Source: CAVVDT01 sp963747005 (GTDB lineage: Bacteria; Pseudomonadota; Alphaproteobacteria; Rhizobiales; Aestuariivirgaceae). From it: a DNA stretch of 64,000 nucleotides. The stretch covers positions 1 to 64,000 of the forward strand of contig CAVVDT010000006.1 in NCBI GenBank assembly GCA_963747005.1, read 5' to 3'. The position numbers were made by a program, and so were the translations under genes. The notes under the pieces were generated by a model. The model worked only from the letters and a program-made list of their open reading frames with translations, searched no databases and was not told the origin of the DNA. Of this stretch, positions 34,209 through 43,241 are shown piece after piece (position 1 is the stretch's first letter; each line of letters begins with the position of its first letter).

Positions 34209-35249
34209 TCAGAGGGCCATCGGATCGGCATAGGGCGCGCGCGGCGGGCGAAGATGGCCAAGTCCGAAATTTTCCGGGAACTTGGTGGTGGTCGCCCATA
34301 GATGGTCGCCGTAGAGAAAGGGCGTGAAGGGCCGGGCTCCGGGGATGGGCAGGGGAGCGATCACCGCATCGGGGCGCGGCTCGAAGAAGAACGGCACCGA
34401 ATAGCGGGTCTCGCCCTGGCCGAGCACACGATGCAGGGTGGCCTTGATGCGGCCGCCGGTCCAGCGCTCCAGCAGGCCGCCGAAATTGATGGAAAAGCCG
34501 TCATTGCGCACCGGTACGTCCATCCACTGGCCCTTGGCGTCTCTGGCCTGCAGGCCGCCGACACCACACTGGGCGAGGACGGTCAAAAGGCCGGAGTCCA
34601 CATGCGGGCGGGCCACCTGCTCGACGCGCCGGCCGCAAATCTCGGCAAACCGGTCGGGCAGATCGTCGACCGCCGGCACCCCGTCGGGGCGTCTGGGATA
34701 GTGCAACAGCCTGAGGGTCGAAATACCGTCGTCGAAGACTTCGCGGAAGATGCACTCGTCGATGCCGAGGCTGCGCGACAGCGAGGCGAGGATACGGTGG
34801 CCGATCTCCTCCATGCCGAGATAATAGGCAGCGGCCGTCTCACGCCAGCCTTGCGGCAACAGGGCGGCATCGGGCAACGGGGTCGGCTCGTAAAGCAGGT
34901 CGTCGGCACCATCTTCGGGCAGGGGGCGGACGATGTCGGGACCGATCTCGAAGCCCTCGCGATTGCGCGCGCCGGAGGATTCCAGAGGAAACCAGCCGCG
35001 ATAGATATGGCGGTTCTCGGGGGCGAAGTTGCGCTTCCACAAGGGGCGCTGGAGCGCCATGGGCAGATCGAACAGCCTGGTCAGGTTCCGGCGCTCGGCC
35101 TGCCCGACCTTCAGGGCTTCGGGGTGACCTACAACCACCATGAAGCCGATGTCGAAGGCAGCCCGGGCGATCATGCGATCGACAAGGGCGCGTGGACCGG
35201 GATCCCCGCTGAACAGCGCGGAGATGTCGATTACCGGAATGTCGGCCAT
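34209..35249 (-). CDS. Isopenicillin-N-synthase-like 2-oxoglutarate/Fe(II) oxygenase
   Basis: The 346-residue protein begins MADIPVIDISALFSGD, the usual DIOX_N start, and has STLRLLHYPRR, the iron-binding HVDSGLLTVL (HxD) and a distal His in ATLHRVLGQGETRYSVPFF with the arginine-serine pair for cosubstrate. All iron ligands are present, so it should be active. Substrates of this broad family cannot be told from sequence; the adjacent ligase and aminotransferase genes hint at amino-compound metabolism. Confidence 0.87.
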   Translation of the reverse strand: MADIPVIDISALFSGDPGPRALVDRMIARAAFDIGFMVVVGHPEALKVGQAERRNLTRLFDLPMALQRPLWKRNFAPENRHIYRGWFPLESSGARNREGFEIGPDIVRPLPEDGADDLLYEPTPLPDAALLPQGWRETAAAYYLGMEEIGHRILASLSRSLGIDECIFREVFDDGISTLRLLHYPRRPDGVPAVDDLPDRFAEICGRRVEQVARPHVDSGLLTVLAQCGVGGLQARDAKGQWMDVPVRNDGFSINFGGLLERWTGGRIKATLHRVLGQGETRYSVPFFFEPRPDAVIAPLPIPGARPFTPFLYGDHLWATTTKFPENFGLGHLRPPRAPYADPMAL

Positions 35250-35278
35250 GTCACCGTTTCCTGTGATGGTGCCAAACC

Positions 35279-36697
35279 CTAGACCGTCCGCAAGTACCAG
35301 GCGTAGTCCATCTCTGTCGGTTCGGCATAAAAGCGGTCGGCCTCGATCTCCTTCAGGGTGGCGAAATGCTCGATGAAGTCCTTACCGAGATAATCGGCCA
35401 TGACGGCGGAGGCGCGCAGGGCATTGAGCGCCGCCAGCCAGTTGGTCGGCATCTCGGGGGCCGGTTGCTCGTAGCCGTTGCCCTTGACGGCGGGGCCCGG
35501 ATCGAGCTTTTGCGCCATGCCGTAATGCATACCCGCCAGCACTGCGGCGAGCACCAGGTAGGGATTGGCATCGGCGCCGGCCGGGCGATGCTCCAGGTGC
35601 ATGGTCGCGCCCGATCCGGCCGGCACGCGGATCGATACGGTGCGGTTGTTGACCCCCCAGGTGGGGGCCACGGGGGCATAGCTGGAGCGGCGGAATCGGC
35701 GGTAGGAATTGGCGTTGGGGGCAAAGAACGCCATGGCCCCGGCCATGGTCTCCTTGAGGCCGGCGATGGCGTTGAGCATCAAGGGGCTTTCGGCTGCCGT
35801 CGGGGCGGCAAAGGCGTTGGCACCGTCGGGCGTTGCCAATGAGCAGTGTACATGCATGCCGCAGCCGGTGAACTGGCTGTAGGGCTTGGCCATGAACGAG
35901 GCAAGCAGGCCGTGATGGTCGGCGACCGAGCGGATGAGGCGCTTGAACATAATCGCCTCGTCGCAGGCCCGCAGGGCATCGGCGCGGTGCTTCAGCACCA
36001 CCTCCATCTGGCCCGGAGCGTATTCCGAGATAAGTCCCTGGGCGGGCAGCCCCTGCACCTTGCAGGCGGCATACATGTCATCGAAGAAGGGGGCGAAGTC
36101 GTCGGTGTCCTGCAACAGATAGGGCTGGAAATGCTGCGGGCGGGCGCCGTTGGTCAAGGCCCGCGGCGGGCAGGGATGGCCGGCCAGGGCGGCCTCGCGG
36201 TCCATGAGGTAGAATTCCAGCTCGACGGCGGCGACGGGGGTAAGATCGAACTCCTTGTAGCGCTCGATCACGCGAGCCAGCGTCTGGCGGGCCTCGTTGA
36301 CACATGGGCGCCCGTCGGCCTCGTGCAGGGTGGTGATGAACTGGGCGGCGGGTTCGCCCCTCACCCACGGGATGGTGACGAGGGTACCCGGCAGCGGCCA
36401 GGCAATGCGATCGGCATCGCCGTCGTCCCACACACCGCCGGTTTCTTCCACGTCGCGACCGGTGGCATCGACGCTCATCACCGAGCCGGGCAGGAAGCGG
36501 CCGTTCTCGTAGGCGCCGATCACCTCGTCGCGACGCAATATCTTGCCGCGCGCCACGCCCGAGAGATCGGTCCAGATCATGTGGAAGCTCTCGATTGCGG
36601 GATGGCTGTCGAGAAACGCGCGGGCCTCGATAAGGGCGGCCGGATAGGGTGACGGCAATATCGTTACTCCGGTTGTGAGGTCAGTTCGCCCATGCAT
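35279..36697 (-). CDS. Glutamine synthetase-family ligase (gamma-glutamylamine type)
   Basis: A 472-residue protein with the GS beta-grasp region (IWTDLSGVARGKIL), the metal-binding AAVELEFYLMD and EYAPGQMEVVLKH, GCGMHVHCSL and the NNRTVSIRVPAG block with ATP-site residues. It lacks the adenylylation-site context of GlnA and resembles PuuA-like gamma-glutamylpolyamine or amine synthetases. The ATG at 36697 overlaps the upstream aminotransferase gene by 34 bp. With that aminotransferase it suggests amine or GABA-type catabolism; the exact amine is unknown. Confidence 0.84.
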   Translation of the reverse strand: MHGRTDLTTGVTILPSPYPAALIEARAFLDSHPAIESFHMIWTDLSGVARGKILRRDEVIGAYENGRFLPGSVMSVDATGRDVEETGGVWDDGDADRIAWPLPGTLVTIPWVRGEPAAQFITTLHEADGRPCVNEARQTLARVIERYKEFDLTPVAAVELEFYLMDREAALAGHPCPPRALTNGARPQHFQPYLLQDTDDFAPFFDDMYAACKVQGLPAQGLISEYAPGQMEVVLKHRADALRACDEAIMFKRLIRSVADHHGLLASFMAKPYSQFTGCGMHVHCSLATPDGANAFAAPTAAESPLMLNAIAGLKETMAGAMAFFAPNANSYRRFRRSSYAPVAPTWGVNNRTVSIRVPAGSGATMHLEHRPAGADANPYLVLAAVLAGMHYGMAQKLDPGPAVKGNGYEQPAPEMPTNWLAALNALRASAVMADYLGKDFIEHFATLKEIEADRFYAEPTEMDYAWYLRTV

Positions 36698-38022
36698 TGG
36701 TCGAGCGTCTCGACCAGCCGGTCGACGTCTTCGGCGGTGGTTGCGGGCGCGATCAGCAGCATGTTGTGGAAGGGCGTGATGAGGAGGCCGCGGTTGAGCA
36801 TGTAGTGATGCACTGCCCGGTCGATGGGTCGATGGATGACACGCGCCGCCTCGCCGCCGTTCCTCGGCCGCTGCGGGCAGCACATGAATTCCACACGGGC
36901 GCCCACCCGCACCATATGCCAGTCGATACCCCGCCGGGCGATGGCGGTGGCGATGCCGTCTTCGAGGCGTTCGGCAAGGGCGTTGAGCGCGGCAAAGTTC
37001 TCGTCGGTGAAATAATTCTCCAGCATCACCCGCATCATGCCGATCTGGATGGCCGAGCCGGAAAGCGTGGTGCCGATGCCGCTATGGCCTTCGGGCGTGG
37101 CCGGGATGCGGGTGGCAGCGCGCGTCGAGACCGCTTCCGAAAAGCCGTAGACGGCCGCCGGTATCCCGCCGGCGATGGGCTTGCCGAGCACGATGATGTC
37201 GGGATCGAGCCCGTGGGCGCGGGTGTAGCCGCCGGGCCCTGAGCTCATGCAATGGGTCTCGTCGATGACGAGCAGGGTGCCGGTCTTGCGCGTCAGCGTG
37301 CGCAAGGCATCGTGGAAGCCTTCATCGGGCAGCACCATGCCGACATTGGTCATCACCGGCTCGGCCAGCACACAGGCGACGTCGCCCGGGGCGAGGGCGG
37401 CTTCGAGCGCGGCCACGTCGTTGAACTCGACGACCTTCGTGGTCGCGGTCAGATCGCGCACCTCGCCGAGGAGGCCGGGATCGGCAACCGCGCGTCCCTC
37501 ATCGTCCAGCCTGACGAAGGTATCGTCGACGGCGCCATGATAGCAGCCGTTGAAGACGAGGATCTTGTGGCGTCCGGTGAGCGCCCGGCACCAGCGGATG
37601 ACGGCGCGGTTGGCGTCGCTGGCGGTTGCCGTCACCTGCCAGGCGGGGAGGCGGAAGCGGTCGCTCAGCAAATCGCCCACTACGGCGGCATCGGGCGAAG
37701 GCAGCATGGTGGTGAGGCCCCTGGCGCCCTGGCGCGCCAGCCCTTCGGCAACGATGTCGGGCGAATGGCCGAACATGGCCCCGGTGTCGCCGAGACAGAA
37801 ATCCTTGTAGGTGTTGCCGTCGGCATCTCTCAGGGTGATGCCCTGCGCGGTGTCGATGAACAGCGGGTAGGGGGTGGCCCATTCCGACATCCACATCATC
37901 GGCACCCCGCCCAGCCAGTGGCGCGCCGTCTTTTCGGCCAGGTCCCTGGAGCGCGGATTGCGCTGGATGAAAAGCGCCCGCTCGCGTTCGAGCATGGCGT
38001 CAACGGCGGCTGGCGATGGCAT
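36664..38022 (-). CDS. Class III PLP aminotransferase
   Basis: The 452-residue fold-type I enzyme of the class III family has D254 in LLVIDETHCM and the Schiff-base lysine K281 in DIIVLGKPIAGGIPAA. Overall it resembles glutamate-1-semialdehyde aminomutase-like and omega-aminotransferases; hemL proper is unlikely because the sequence diverges in the N-terminal third. It overlaps the GS-family gene downstream and is divergent from the D-amino-acid aminotransferase gene. Confidence 0.85.
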   Translation of the reverse strand: MPSPAAVDAMLERERALFIQRNPRSRDLAEKTARHWLGGVPMMWMSEWATPYPLFIDTAQGITLRDADGNTYKDFCLGDTGAMFGHSPDIVAEGLARQGARGLTTMLPSPDAAVVGDLLSDRFRLPAWQVTATASDANRAVIRWCRALTGRHKILVFNGCYHGAVDDTFVRLDDEGRAVADPGLLGEVRDLTATTKVVEFNDVAALEAALAPGDVACVLAEPVMTNVGMVLPDEGFHDALRTLTRKTGTLLVIDETHCMSSGPGGYTRAHGLDPDIIVLGKPIAGGIPAAVYGFSEAVSTRAATRIPATPEGHSGIGTTLSGSAIQIGMMRVMLENYFTDENFAALNALAERLEDGIATAIARRGIDWHMVRVGARVEFMCCPQRPRNGGEAARVIHRPIDRAVHHYMLNRGLLITPFHNMLLIAPATTAEDVDRLVETLDQCMGELTSQPE

Positions 38023-38180
38023 GGAAACGGGCTCCGGACAGGTTGTCGGCCTTCCACTAGCACGATCCCCGGGGGGGTCGGCAAGACGGGCGAGGCGAGG
38101 CTGGCAGGCCGTATAGACGGCGCAACGATTTTCTGATTTCTAGACACCATTCTTTTCATCTCGCCGCAACGGAGCCCGCC
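38023..38180. promoter_or_regulatory. Divergent promoter region between two aminotransferase genes
   Basis: This 158-bp gap lies between oppositely oriented genes and must hold both promoters. The segment nearest 38181 is AT-rich (GATTTTCTGATTTCTAGA) and ends in a ribosome site (GCAACGGAG). No known operator was recognised. Confidence 0.35.
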
Positions 38181-39029
38181 ATGAGCCGCATCGTCCATCT
38201 CAACGGTCAGTTTCTCCCCGAGGAAGAAGCCAGGGTCTCCATCTTCGACCGGGGCTTCGTGTTCGCCGACGGTGTCTACGAGGTGACGGCGGTGGTGGGC
38301 GGCAAGTTCATCGACTACGACCCCCACATGGAGCGGCTGGAGCGGTCGCTGAAGGAACTTGAAATGGCCTGGCCATGCTCGAAGGAAGAGTTGCGCGCCG
38401 TGCACGAGGATCTCGTCAAGCACAACGGCCTCGACGAGGGCCGGGTCTACATGCAGGTGACACGCGGGGTGGCCGAGCGCGACTTCGCCTATCCGGCCAA
38501 TACGCCGACCTCGCTCATGGCCTTCACCCAGTCAGCGGTGACCATCGCAAATCCCAAGGCCCTCACCGGGGTGGCGGCGATCTCCATTCCCGATATCCGC
38601 TGGAAGCGCCGCGACATCAAGTCGATCGCCCTGCTCGCCCAGTGCATGGGCAAGCAGCGTGCCGCCGAGGCCGGGGCCTACGAGGCATGGATGGTGGAGG
38701 ACGGCCATATCACCGAGGGTACCTCGTCTTCGGCCTATATCGTGAAAGACGGGCGGGTGATCACCCGGCCCCTTTCCAACGACATCCTGCCCGGTGTCAC
38801 CCGCCGCGCCTTGATGCGGCTGGCGGCCGACTACCAGATCCTCATCGAGGAAAGGCTGTTCACGCTCGATGACGTCTACGGGGCGGACGAGGCGTTCATT
38901 ACTTCGGCATCGTCCTTTGTCATGCCGGTCGTGCAGATGGACGGGCGCACGATCGGAACCGGCAGGCCAGGGCCTGTCGCAAAGAAGCTGCGCGACGTCT
39001 ATATCGCGGCCGCCGTCGCCGGCGCTTGA
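38181..39029 (+). CDS. dat: D-amino-acid aminotransferase (class IV)
   Basis: The 282-residue class IV PLP enzyme has SIFDRGFVFADGVYEV near the N-terminus, the lysine K147 in RDIKSIALLAQC, and EGTSSSAYIV for phosphate binding. The family interconverts D-amino acids and 2-oxo acids. The RGFVFADGVYE start favours D-amino-acid over branched-chain aminotransferase. It has a good ribosome site. The Liv importer begins 134 bp downstream on the same strand. Confidence 0.88.
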   Translation: MSRIVHLNGQFLPEEEARVSIFDRGFVFADGVYEVTAVVGGKFIDYDPHMERLERSLKELEMAWPCSKEELRAVHEDLVKHNGLDEGRVYMQVTRGVAERDFAYPANTPTSLMAFTQSAVTIANPKALTGVAAISIPDIRWKRRDIKSIALLAQCMGKQRAAEAGAYEAWMVEDGHITEGTSSSAYIVKDGRVITRPLSNDILPGVTRRALMRLAADYQILIEERLFTLDDVYGADEAFITSASSFVMPVVQMDGRTIGTGRPGPVAKKLRDVYIAAAVAGA

Positions 39030-39163
39030 GTTCCGCAAGGCGGTAACGCTGTAATTTCGCTGGCCAAAGTGCGGCCCGGGATTCTATGTTGGCGCATCCC
39101 CCGCGAACCAAGCGGGATGTCATAAAAACAAGCACGAGCAAATCAAGAGGGAGATCGCATCAC

Positions 39164-40390
39164 ATGTTTCATGTCAGGACCCTGATGACCGCCACAGCGC
39201 TCGGCGCGGTAGTGGCGCTGGCGCCGGCGGCGCAGGCTGCAGATGTCATCACGCTCGGCGCGGCGGTGTCGCTGACCGGCAAGTATTCCACCAACGGCAA
39301 GAACACCCAGGACGGCTATGAGCTCGCCGTCAAGCAGATCAATTCGATGGGCGGGGTGAAGGTCGGCGACAAGACCTACCAGATCCAGGTCAAATATTAC
39401 GACGACGAATCCACGCCGGCGCGTGGCGTCGAACTGGCCGAGCGTCTCATCCAGCAGGACGGCGTGAAATTCGTGCTTGGCCCGTATTCGTCGGGCATGA
39501 CCAAGGCCGTTGCGCCGGTCACCGAGAAGTACAAGGTGCCGATGGTGGAAGCCAACGGTGCGGCGCGTTCGCTGTTCTCCAAGAACTACCGCTATCTGTT
39601 CGCGGTGCTGTCGACAACGGATCAGTATCTGGCCTCGGCCATTGCGCTGGCGGCAGAGAAGGCTTCCAACCTGGGCAAGAAGCCTGACGAGCTCAAGGTG
39701 GCCATGGCGTTCGAAAACGACCCGTTCAGCCAGGACATCCGCAACGGCGTGATGGACGATGCCAAGAAGTACGGCATGCAGATCGTCATCGACGACCAGT
39801 TGCCCAAGGACCTCAACGACATGTCGGCGACCCTCACCAAGGTGAAGGCGCTGCGGCCCGACATCCTGGTGGTTTCGGGCCATGCCAAGGGCGCGGCCAC
39901 GGCGGTAAAAGAAATCGGCGACATGAAGGTCTATGTGCCGATCGTCGCCATGACCCATTGCGACTCGGCCAAGATCGCCGAAAAGTTCGGCAAGGCGGCG
40001 GAATATATCCTGTGCGCGGCCCAGTGGGACGTGACGCTGACCTACAAGGACAAGGTGTTCGGCGACTCGGCCAACTTCGCCAAGATGTTCAAGGCCGCCT
40101 ACAACTACGAGCCGCCCTATCAGGCGGCTGAGTCGGCGGCGGCGGTCGAGGTCTATGCCGACGCCATTTCCAGGGCCGGCTCGCTCGATCCCGAAAAGGT
40201 GCGCGATGCTCTGGCGGCGACCGACATGACGACTTTCTATGGCCCCATCAAGTTCGATGCGACCGGCAAGAACGACGTCAAGGGCATGGTGCTGAGCCAG
40301 GTCCAGGACGGCAAGTATGTTCTCGTGGCGCCGACCAAGTGGGCGGCGGCCCCGGCCGTCATTCCGGCACCGACCTGGGATAAGCGCTGA
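39164..40390 (+). CDS. livK: Liv-type amino-acid ABC transporter, substrate-binding protein
   Basis: A 408-residue periplasmic binding protein with a signal peptide (MFHVRTLMTATALGAVVALAPAAQAA) and two Rossmann-like lobes of the Peripla_BP_6 family (ITLGAAVSLTGKYSTNGKNT near 30; LGPYSSGMTKAVAPV near 110). It captures branched-chain or related amino acids or amides. The start at 39164 follows AGAGGGAGATC. It is first in livK-H-M-G-F. Hairpins downstream may leave it expressed more strongly than the membrane genes. Confidence 0.92.
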   Translation: MFHVRTLMTATALGAVVALAPAAQAADVITLGAAVSLTGKYSTNGKNTQDGYELAVKQINSMGGVKVGDKTYQIQVKYYDDESTPARGVELAERLIQQDGVKFVLGPYSSGMTKAVAPVTEKYKVPMVEANGAARSLFSKNYRYLFAVLSTTDQYLASAIALAAEKASNLGKKPDELKVAMAFENDPFSQDIRNGVMDDAKKYGMQIVIDDQLPKDLNDMSATLTKVKALRPDILVVSGHAKGAATAVKEIGDMKVYVPIVAMTHCDSAKIAEKFGKAAEYILCAAQWDVTLTYKDKVFGDSANFAKMFKAAYNYEPPYQAAESAAAVEVYADAISRAGSLDPEKVRDALAATDMTTFYGPIKFDATGKNDVKGMVLSQVQDGKYVLVAPTKWAAAPAVIPAPTWDKR

Positions 40391-40407
40391 CAGCAGCAAG
40401 AGTTGAC

Positions 40408-40488
40408 GGGTGGACGCGGCCGATTGAGGTCGCGCCCATCCGCTTACCGGTGCCCCCCGGCTGAGCGGCGACAGCATTCGCCGGGGCG
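40408..40488 (+). other. Two hairpins between livK and livH
   Basis: The first stem pairs GGGTGGACGCGGCC with GGTCGCGCCCATCC (40408-40441), allowing G-T pairs, and the second pairs CCCCGGC with GCCGGGG (40455-40486). Neither is followed by a T-run. Such intercistronic hairpins after a binding-protein gene commonly stabilise the upstream mRNA and lower read-through. The role here is inferred. Confidence 0.5.
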
Positions 40489-40516
40489 GGCGTGATGCGA
40501 GGTGGGGCAAGACGGC

Positions 40517-41428
40517 ATGTCGGGCATCCTATCCAATCTCCAGATCCTGACGGTTGCACCGGTCTTCAACGTGCAACTCCTCCTCGACGGGCTGCTGATC
40601 GGCGCCGTCTTTGCGCTGGCGGCCTATGGCATGGCGCTGGTCTGGGGGGTGATGAACATCATCAATATCACCCAGGGCGAATTCGTGGTGCTGGGCGGCT
40701 ATGTGGCGGTGGAGTTCGCCGCTCACGGCATCCATCCGCTGTTTGCCGTGCCGGTGGCGGCGGCCTTCCTGTTCGTGGTGGGCTGGTTGTTCTACCGGGC
40801 GGTGATCTTCCGGGTGGTGGACCAGGATCTGTTCATCTCGCTGCTCGCCACCTTCGGCATCTCCATTCTCCTGCAGCAACTCATGAACACGGTGTTCGGT
40901 GCCGATGTGCGGGTGGCCAATGCCCATCTCGATTCCTGGCAGATCCTCGGCGGCATGGTGACGGTGAGTCAGGTGAAGCTGGTTTCCTTTGTCGTTTGCG
41001 TGGCTTTGGGCGTTGGGCTGGTGTGGTTTCTCAAGGCCTCGCGGCTCGGGCAGGCAATCCGCGCCACCGCCCAGAACGCCCGGGCGGCGCGGGTGCTGGG
41101 CATCGACACCGATCGCGTCTATGCCATGACCTATGCGCTCAACGCGGCGATCTGCGGCACCGCCGGGGCGCTGGTCGCCATGGCCTACACCATCCATCCC
41201 TATATCGGGCTGCCCTATACCCTGCGCTCGTTCATGATCGTCATCGTGGCGGGGCTCGGCAATCTCGGCGCCGTCATCGTATCGGGCGTCGGTCTCGGCA
41301 TCGCAGAGAACTATGCCGGCTTCATCCTCGGCGCCCAGTTCCAGCTTGCCTTCGTGTTCCTGCTGCTGGTGGCGGTGCTGGTGGTGAGGAACTGGCGGCT
41401 GCAGCGGCAAAGGCGCTACCTCAAATGA
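40517..41428 (+). CDS. livH: Liv-type ABC transporter permease LivH
   Basis: A 303-residue inner-membrane permease with about eight helices and the LivH start (LLLDGLLIGAVFALAAYGMAL), INITQGEFVVLGGY and the cytoplasmic coupling segment RATAQNARAARVLGI that contacts the ATPase. The ATG at 40517 is preferred to a GTG five codons earlier. Its TGA overlaps the ATG of livM. Confidence 0.93.
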   Translation: MSGILSNLQILTVAPVFNVQLLLDGLLIGAVFALAAYGMALVWGVMNIINITQGEFVVLGGYVAVEFAAHGIHPLFAVPVAAAFLFVVGWLFYRAVIFRVVDQDLFISLLATFGISILLQQLMNTVFGADVRVANAHLDSWQILGGMVTVSQVKLVSFVVCVALGVGLVWFLKASRLGQAIRATAQNARAARVLGIDTDRVYAMTYALNAAICGTAGALVAMAYTIHPYIGLPYTLRSFMIVIVAGLGNLGAVIVSGVGLGIAENYAGFILGAQFQLAFVFLLLVAVLVVRNWRLQRQRRYLK

Positions 41429-42501
41429 GCATGGGACCGACAATGACCGGGGGCACCCGCATCGCGGTATGGGGCGGGGTGCTGGCGTTCGGTCTTCTCG
41501 CGCCGGTCATCATTCCCTCCTATTCGGTGCAGATCGCCGAATTGTGGATCTTCGTGGTCTTCGCCCTTACCTGGGACCTGATCGGCGGGCAGATGGGCTA
41601 CAACTCCTTCGGCAATGTGGTCTTCGTCGGGGTGGGCATGTATGCCTGCGCGGTGATCCAGGTCGGCCTGTACTATTCGGTCAGCGCCTATACCGCCGCA
41701 CGTGGCGGCGGCACCGCCTTCATCTTCGACATGCCGCAATATGTGCAGGGCCTCGCCGTCGGCCTGGTGGTGGGTGGCCTCGTCGCGATGCTGACAGCCC
41801 TGGTCCTGGGCTCCATGGTGCTCGGCATGCGCGGGCACTATTTTGCCATCTGCACCCTGGGGCTCGGTGTTGCGGCCGGCGAACTGGCGGCGAGTTGGGA
41901 ATGGATCGGCGCCGGGTCGGGCATGACGGCACCCAGCGCCCCCGACAGCCTCGATGTCAACAGGTTCTACTACTACCTCTCCTTCGCATTGGCCATCGTC
42001 ACATTCTTCGCCATGCGCTGGATCCTCTCGACCCGTTTCGGGCTCGCCATCAACGCCATCCGCGACGACGAGGACAAGGCCGAGGCCATGGGCCTTCCGA
42101 CCACACGCCTCAAGGTGACGGCGTGGATGTTCTCTGCAATCTTCCTCGGCATCGCCGGCGGCATCTACGGCAACATGAACCGCTTCATCGATCCGACCGA
42201 CCTGGCGTTTGCCGGCTCCACCATCGGGGTGTGGATGGTGCTGATGGCGATCCTCGGCGGCAAGGGCACGCTGTGGGGGCCGGTCATCGGCGCGGTGGTC
42301 TTCCAGGTGTTCAAGGAATTGTTCTGGACCTATCTTCTGGGCTGGCAGCGGGTGGCGCTGGGGTTGCTCATCGTGCTCATCGTGGTGTTCTTCCCGCAAG
42401 GCATCCTCGGCTATCTGCGCGAGCGGTTCCCGGCGCTCTTCGGCCACACGGTCGATTCTGATGCGGCCGCCGCAGATGCGGTGGAGGAGGCCCCCTCATG
42501 A
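41425..42501 (+). CDS. livM: Liv-type ABC transporter permease LivM
   Basis: A 358-residue inner-membrane permease with about ten helices. FALTWDLIGGQMGYNSFGN near the N-terminus and RFGLAINAIRDDEDKAEAMG (coupling helix) identify LivM. It ends in an acidic/Ala-rich cytoplasmic tail. Its stop overlaps the livG start. Confidence 0.93.
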   Translation: MSMGPTMTGGTRIAVWGGVLAFGLLAPVIIPSYSVQIAELWIFVVFALTWDLIGGQMGYNSFGNVVFVGVGMYACAVIQVGLYYSVSAYTAARGGGTAFIFDMPQYVQGLAVGLVVGGLVAMLTALVLGSMVLGMRGHYFAICTLGLGVAAGELAASWEWIGAGSGMTAPSAPDSLDVNRFYYYLSFALAIVTFFAMRWILSTRFGLAINAIRDDEDKAEAMGLPTTRLKVTAWMFSAIFLGIAGGIYGNMNRFIDPTDLAFAGSTIGVWMVLMAILGGKGTLWGPVIGAVVFQVFKELFWTYLLGWQRVALGLLIVLIVVFFPQGILGYLRERFPALFGHTVDSDAAAADAVEEAPS

Positions 42502-43241
42502 CCACCCTTCTGGAAGTTTCCGGCGTCTCCAAGTCGTTCGGCGGCGTCAGGGCCAATGCGGACATCTCGTTGAAGGTGGAAACTGGTCGCATCATCGGCC
42601 TCATCGGGCCCAATGGTTCGGGGAAGACGACGCTGTTTTCCTCCATCGTCGGCTTCCATCCCATCGATGGCGGCTCGATTCGCTTCGAGGGCAAGGAAAT
42701 CTCGCAGAACACCGTGCCGGAGATCGCCCGCATGGGACTTTTGCGCACCTTCCAGCAGACCCGCATCTATTCCAAGATGACCTGTGTGGAGAACATGCTG
42801 ATCTCGCGCTCCATGCGGGGACGCGCCTTCTCCGATTTCTTCCGCCAGCGCTCGTCGCAGAAGGTGGACCGCGCCGACGACCTCCTCGAATTCGTCGGCC
42901 TTTATTCCAAGCGCAACCTGATGGCCGGGTCGCTGTCGTTCGGCCAGCAGAAGTTGCTTGAGTTCGCCATGGCGCTGATGAGCGAACCGAAGATGCTGAT
43001 GCTGGACGAGCCCACCGCCGGCATCAATCCGACCCTCATCAATGGTCTCATCGACCGCCTCAGGCGCGCCAACCGCGAGTTCGGCATCACCTTGTTCGTC
43101 ATCGAGCACAACATGCGGGTGATCATGAATCTCGCCGAGCACATCTATTGCCTCGCCCATGGCGAACTGCTGGCCGAGGGAGCGCCCGAGGCGATCCAGA
43201 ACGACAGTCGTGTCGTAGATGCCTATCTGGGGGCGCACTGA
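42498..43241 (+). CDS. livG: Liv-type ABC transporter ATPase LivG
   Basis: A 247-residue ATPase with Walker A GPNGSGKTT, signature LSFGQQK (a non-standard LSGGQ), Walker B LMLDEPTAG and switch His in EHNM. It powers the importer together with LivF. The signature motif with F at the third position occurs in some LivG proteins. Its TGA overlaps the ATG of livF. Confidence 0.94.
   Translation: MTTLLEVSGVSKSFGGVRANADISLKVETGRIIGLIGPNGSGKTTLFSSIVGFHPIDGGSIRFEGKEISQNTVPEIARMGLLRTFQQTRIYSKMTCVENMLISRSMRGRAFSDFFRQRSSQKVDRADDLLEFVGLYSKRNLMAGSLSFGQQKLLEFAMALMSEPKMLMLDEPTAGINPTLINGLIDRLRRANREFGITLFVIEHNMRVIMNLAEHIYCLAHGELLAEGAPEAIQNDSRVVDAYLGAH

Noticed and set aside
36698..36883. N-terminal extension of the GS-family ligase
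   Set aside because: Arg/His/Pro-rich shadow of the upstream aminotransferase gene.
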